Shown here: positions 5,937 to 9,001 of the stretch, in pieces
Layout: each line of letters begins with the position of its first letter
How positions within the stretch are numbered: position 1 is the stretch's first letter
NCBI GenBank assembly: GCA_910579145.1
Contig: CAJTTQ010000087.1
Span: 1 to 9,001 of the forward strand
DNA length: 9,001 nt
Direction of reading: 5' to 3'
Origin: an uncultured Eubacterium sp.
GTDB taxonomy: Bacteria; Bacillota; Clostridia; Lachnospirales; Lachnospiraceae
Program-made: the position numbers and the translations under genes
The notes under the pieces: model-generated
Told to the model about the DNA's origin: nothing
Database searches by the model: none
Seen by the model: the letters and a program-made list of their open reading frames with translations, nothing else

Positions 5937-7199
5937 CTAATCCCACCAAAAATACCAGACCTTCGACTTCATCAAACTGTCCGCCAACTCGCCGAGCGTC
6001 CCCGTCGTCGAACACTGAAACACCAGATCCTCACAAAACGCAAACTGCTCCTCCGCCAGTTCCCACGCATCCTGCGCTGACGCGACCGGCCGGTCCACCA
6101 CATATTCCAGCGTATCCACTCCGATCACCGCCGGAACCGCCCGGTATTTCTCATACCAGTACCGGCTGATCGCCATAAACGTCTCGTTTCTCGCACTGCC
6201 GTTCCAACAGCCCATCGGAATGTAGGCAAGTACCTCCCACGGCTCATCCACAGACACAGGGAGGCGGAACAGGACAAACTCCTCATACTGATCCGCAGGC
6301 GCACTGGGAGTCAAAAAACAGTGATACACCACCCCCCGCTCCAAACTGCCCCTCATCTGTTCCACATACTCTTCCCCCTCGTTCTCTTCCAACCCCTCCA
6401 TCAATTCCCGATACCAGTCCCTCACTAACTGCTTTCCGCCCTCTGTCGGCGTGGAAAGCAGTGTTTCCATCAGTACTCCCTCTTCCTTTAGCAGTTCCAT
6501 CTGTTCGAGCAGCGTACGGTTGACGGCAGCCAGAACGGGAAAGCCTTTCGCTCCCGCTTCCGCCCTCGCCCGCTCATACGCTTGAAAGATCTCCTCTTCC
6601 GGCGCGCCGGCCGGAAAAACTTCGCACGGGCAACCGACCCAGTTGATCAGTTCCTGCGTTGTTTTGGAGTACGTGAGCAGGGCCGGTTTATTCTTATTAT
6701 ACAGCGGGCTCTCCGGCTCATTCTTCAGATTTTCCAAAAAATAGATGAGGGCAGACGAACAATTTTCTTTTATGATTATGCAGCCCTCCCTGCGTTCATA
6801 CATCAGGTAAAAGTTCGTCTTCGTCTCTATGATCGTCATACCGTAATACGGGATTTTCTCCGATTCCTGCGTATTGCTCAACTGCCTGAACCCATCCCTG
6901 TAAAAATGATACGTAAGAGTCATATTGGCCGCGCTATCCGGCTCGTCAAATTCCTTCCGCTGTTTTTCCTTTTTCACCGCCGGACCGCGCGAAATCCGCG
7001 CCACACAAGCCGCCAGGATCAGTAACGCCGGTACAAATCCCCGCCTCGAAAGAGCCACCCACGCCAAACATACGCCGACGCCCAGCCACACGATGTAGGA
7101 CAATATATTCGAAAAGCGGCAAATGCGGTCACTATATTTTACATATTCCTCGTATGTATATATCGTTTGTGTCGTAAATAAAATTTCATTTTCTTCCAT
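5937..7199 (-). CDS. Membrane-anchored YcxB-like / DUF4253 fusion protein
   Basis: This encodes a 420-aa protein. The ATG at 7199 is chosen because AAGGAGG lies 6 nt upstream; an in-frame ATG at 7253 would add 18 residues read from the flanking repeat element. Residues 31-50 and 54-69 form two closely spaced membrane helices. Residues 92-157 look like the YcxB-like C-terminal region, a YHFYRDGF and IPYYGMTIIETKTNFYLMY arrangement resembling bacterial PH-like folds. Residues about 177-420 match DUF4253: a PVLAAV-containing region, VPAVIGVDTLEYVV, then AWELAEEQFAFCEDLVFQ and the characteristic ending SKVWYFWWD. The function of both parts is unknown. The ends suggest a cytoplasmic DUF4253 domain tethered to the membrane. 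It is transcribed toward the sulfur operon with a 125-nt gap, and no terminator is visible, so some read-through is possible. Confidence 0.8.
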   Translation of the reverse strand: MEENEILFTTQTIYTYEEYVKYSDRICRFSNILSYIVWLGVGVCLAWVALSRRGFVPALLILAACVARISRGPAVKKEKQRKEFDEPDSAANMTLTYHFYRDGFRQLSNTQESEKIPYYGMTIIETKTNFYLMYERREGCIIIKENCSSALIYFLENLKNEPESPLYNKNKPALLTYSKTTQELINWVGCPCEVFPAGAPEEEIFQAYERARAEAGAKGFPVLAAVNRTLLEQMELLKEEGVLMETLLSTPTEGGKQLVRDWYRELMEGLEENEGEEYVEQMRGSLERGVVYHCFLTPSAPADQYEEFVLFRLPVSVDEPWEVLAYIPMGCWNGSARNETFMAISRYWYEKYRAVPAVIGVDTLEYVVDRPVASAQDAWELAEEQFAFCEDLVFQCSTTGTLGELADSLMKSKVWYFWWD

Positions 7200-7220
7200 T
7201 ACGATCCTCCTTCTTCGGTT

Positions 7221-7388
7221 TACTAGCGTATTGTACCGTTCATTTTCAGCCAAATGGCGTAGAATGAATTTTCATCTGCAAGGCGGCTGAATGAGGCGAT
7301 GCGGTGGCATCGTCGAATGAAGCCAACGCAGCAGATACAAATTCAGGCAAGTCATTTGGCGAAATATGAACGGTACAATACACGAGTA
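7221..7388. repeat. 168-bp near-palindromic element, MITE-like
   Basis: The two 23-nt ends (7221-7243 and 7366-7388) are inverted copies matching at 21 of 23 positions, with a shared core GTATTGTACCGTTCAT. Inside them, GCCAAATG (7249-7256) pairs with 7353-7360. A 15-mer (7265-7279) pairs with 7331-7345 at 13 of 15 positions. The centre is CGATGC (7297-7302), a 4-nt loop, and GCATCG (7307-7312). The whole element can thus fold into one long hairpin centred at 7304-7305. It begins and ends with TA, which would fit a TA target duplication as made by IS630/mariner-type transposases (inference). There is no coding capacity. The 5' part of the longer reading of the DUF4253 gene overlaps it. Confidence 0.75.
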
Positions 7389-7455
7389 TTTCCCCCATTT
7401 ATTTTATACTTCCCGTCTCCAAAAAACAAGTTGCTTTTTCAATAAAAACAGTAAT

Positions 7456-7484
7456 TTGACAAACTTAGAAATAGAAGGTACAAT
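7456..7484 (+). promoter_or_regulatory. Strong sigma-A promoter of the LRR surface protein
   Basis: A perfect TTGACA (7456-7461) and TACAAT (7479-7484) are separated by 17 bp, so transcription should start near 7491. The leader is only about 27 nt and contains the ribosome binding site AAAGGTGG (7503-7510), 7 nt before the ATG. Confidence 0.8.
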
Positions 7485-7501
7485 ATTCCAAAAACTTAGA
7501 A
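7461..7501 (+). repeat. 10-bp direct repeat bracketing the -10 of the LRR gene promoter
   Basis: AAACTTAGAA occurs at 7461-7470 (in the spacer just after the -35) and again at 7492-7501 (at the transcription start), 31 bp or about three helical turns apart. A protein bound to both would cover the promoter, so a repressor site is possible. AT-rich chance repetition is the alternative. Confidence 0.35.
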
Positions 7502-7517
7502 GAAAGGTGGCTGATCC

Positions 7518-8942
7518 ATGAAAAAGATAGCAGGTTTCCTAATAGCCGCAGCAGTACTTTTTCATCTCATAAATTTCCCTGCCGCTGCCAGCACCAAAAC
7601 TGTATCTGGTATGTGTGGTACTGCGGCAGCTTTTACCATTGATGAAAACGGCACCCTGACGATCACCGGAACCGGAAAGATTGATAAGTTTTTCTTTGAT
7701 GACAAAGAAATCGAGTATAAAAAAATCATAAAAATCATTATGTCAGAAGGAATAACTGAACTGGGTAAGGATTGCTTTTGCTTTTTAGAAAACGTAACAC
7801 TTGTAAAGTTCCCGACTTCCCTGCAAATCATCGGGGAAAACGCCATGCACGGGATGAAATCCCTGACGGAGATCCAACTTCCCAGTGAACTAAGCCAAAT
7901 TGGAGAAATGGCGTTTTATCATTGCAACAATATTACAGAACTCCAGATTCCAGATACTGTAAGCCAGATCGGGCCTGACGCTTTTGCGTACTGCAAAAAT
8001 TTACAGCGTATTCGTCTTCCTAGAGGACTAAAAAAGATAGAAAACGGTTTATTTCAAGGTTGTGAAAAACTAATTGAAATTCCCGCAGCAGAGTGCTTAC
8101 AGGAAATCGGATTAAGCAGTTTTTCCTTTTGCCATTCGCTCCAAAATGCGGCGATTCCAGATACCGTAAAAAAAATAGGCGCTCACGCTTTTTGGAAGTG
8201 TAAAAACTTAAAGAAACTCACTTTTGGCAGTTCGGTAAAAAAAGTGGCAGCGACCTATGCACAGGGCTGTGTGAAGCTGCGGACAGTGGCCAACCGTTCC
8301 TCCGTTTCCATTCCCCTGAATGAAGCGAAAGGTAGTCTTTCCTGGTATGTGGGGAAAAAGAAACGCAAATCCCTGCCACCCGGGAAAACAGCAAAGGCCA
8401 AAGGCCGAAAATATGCCATAAGCTATATCCTAAATGGCGGAAAAATCAAAGGGAGAAAACCGAAATACCATGAATACGGGAAGGCAGCCAAACTGCCATC
8501 CCAGGTAGTCAGGAAAGGGTACACGTTCCTCGGCTGGAATATATACGGGGAAAAATCATTTGACGAATGGGGATTACTGCAATCCGGGATAAAGGCAGAG
8601 TCCAGGGAAAAACTTCAGGTTCAGGCCGTTTTCAAAAAATATAAAGTAACGGTAAAAAACCAGAGTATCCACGTTTTGGTGCAGGGCCCTCTTTTCGGGA
8701 AAAAGGGGTATTCGAAAGCAGATGATCACTACGGCTTCCGCTACTCTGAACATCCGGATATGAGCCATTCAGTTATCGTTTCTAAGACAGCGCCTTACGG
8801 AAAAGGAATGACTGATAAATTAGAAAAAGGAAAAACCTACTACGTGCAAATAGCGGCACACGGTCCTGATTTTACGGAAGAGGATGATGAGGATTTCCCA
8901 CTGTTTGGATGGGTCAAAAAGAAAAAGGTAACAATAACGTAA
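7518..8942 (+). CDS. Secreted BspA-type leucine-rich repeat protein with InlB-like repeat
   Basis: This encodes a 474-aa exported protein. Residues 1-25 are a signal peptide (MKKIAGFL, hydrophobic core, PAAA-S cleavage zone). Residues 30-60 carry the usual BspA-family lead-in (CGTAAAFTIDENGTLTITGTG). About eight LRR_5 units of roughly 23 aa follow (about 75-256), with the pattern L-x-x-I-x-L-P-x-x-L/V-x-x-I-G-x-x-A-F-x-x-C. Residues 299-374 resemble an InlB B-repeat (ISYILNGGKI, then GYTFLGWN and LQVQAVFKKY). Residues 375-474 look like a fibronectin-III-like domain (FRYSEHPDM, then LEKGKTYYVQIAAH). No LPXTG motif, transmembrane anchor or dockerin is seen, so it is probably released or held non-covalently, perhaps through its lysine-rich surface. 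These proteins typically serve adhesion or host and polymer binding; the ligand is unknown. It is monocistronic, with its own promoter and terminator. Confidence 0.9.
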   Translation: MKKIAGFLIAAAVLFHLINFPAAASTKTVSGMCGTAAAFTIDENGTLTITGTGKIDKFFFDDKEIEYKKIIKIIMSEGITELGKDCFCFLENVTLVKFPTSLQIIGENAMHGMKSLTEIQLPSELSQIGEMAFYHCNNITELQIPDTVSQIGPDAFAYCKNLQRIRLPRGLKKIENGLFQGCEKLIEIPAAECLQEIGLSSFSFCHSLQNAAIPDTVKKIGAHAFWKCKNLKKLTFGSSVKKVAATYAQGCVKLRTVANRSSVSIPLNEAKGSLSWYVGKKKRKSLPPGKTAKAKGRKYAISYILNGGKIKGRKPKYHEYGKAAKLPSQVVRKGYTFLGWNIYGEKSFDEWGLLQSGIKAESREKLQVQAVFKKYKVTVKNQSIHVLVQGPLFGKKGYSKADDHYGFRYSEHPDMSHSVIVSKTAPYGKGMTDKLEKGKTYYVQIAAHGPDFTEEDDEDFPLFGWVKKKKVTIT

Positions 8943-8964
8943 ATACATGCTCCCGCTTCTGACC

Positions 8965-8998
8965 AGGCTGAACTCTATTACCAGCGTTCAGCCTTTTT
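8965..8998 (+). terminator. Rho-independent terminator of the LRR protein gene
   Basis: AGGCTGAAC (8965-8973) pairs with GTTCAGCCT (8986-8994) across a 12-nt loop, followed by a T-run (8994-8998). It starts 22 nt after the stop codon. Confidence 0.85.
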
Positions 8999-9001
8999 CC
9001 A

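Noticed and set aside
7200..7253. 18-residue N-terminal extension of the DUF4253 protein
   Set aside because: The extension comes partly from the repeat element, and a near-perfect ribosome binding site lies just before the internal ATG at 7199.

Overview
The window reads as a low-to-moderate GC member of the Bacillota, most likely a gut Lachnospiraceae-type Clostridia. The reasons are strong GGAGG-type ribosome binding sites, sigma-A style promoters, a BspA-like leucine-rich-repeat surface protein with an InlB-type repeat, a YcxB/DUF4253 protein, and sulfide-based cysteine and homocysteine synthesis. The genus is inference; no rRNA or marker gene is present.

Positions 1-1716 form a visibly AT-rich block, unlike the GC-richer genes that follow. 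Reading leftward it holds a well-formed promoter (1548-1576) preceded by an in-phase array of direct repeats (1579-1638). A roughly 300-nt leader follows, with an 18-codon ORF that has a very strong ribosome binding site and a hairpin. Next comes a small exported protein (814-1242), a perfect 16-bp inverted repeat (741-782), and the start of a polytopic membrane protein resembling an ABC-2 type permease, which runs off the left edge (1-715). This looks like a regulated exported-protein plus transporter cassette and is the least explained part of the window.

Positions 1717-5902 are a compact leftward operon: LysR-type regulator (4900-5811), cysteine synthase (3947-4882), O-acetylhomoserine sulfhydrylase (2633-3934) and a TtcA-like tRNA thiolation enzyme (1777-2631). 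Gaps are 17, 12 and 1 nt. A promoter at 5874-5902 starts it and a rho-independent terminator at 1717-1751 ends it. The two PLP enzymes fix sulfide into cysteine and homocysteine, and the last gene uses sulfur for tRNA modification, so the operon joins sulfur assimilation to a sulfur-dependent tRNA modification under a probably local regulator.

Positions 5937-7199 encode a membrane-anchored protein with a YcxB-like N-terminal half and a DUF4253 C-terminal domain. Just upstream, 7221-7388 is a 168-bp near-palindromic element with 23-bp terminal arms, probably a MITE or a related structured repeat.

Positions 7456-8998 are a complete rightward transcription unit: a strong promoter (TTGACA-17-TACAAT), a secreted BspA-type LRR protein with an InlB-like repeat (7518-8942), and a terminator at the right edge.
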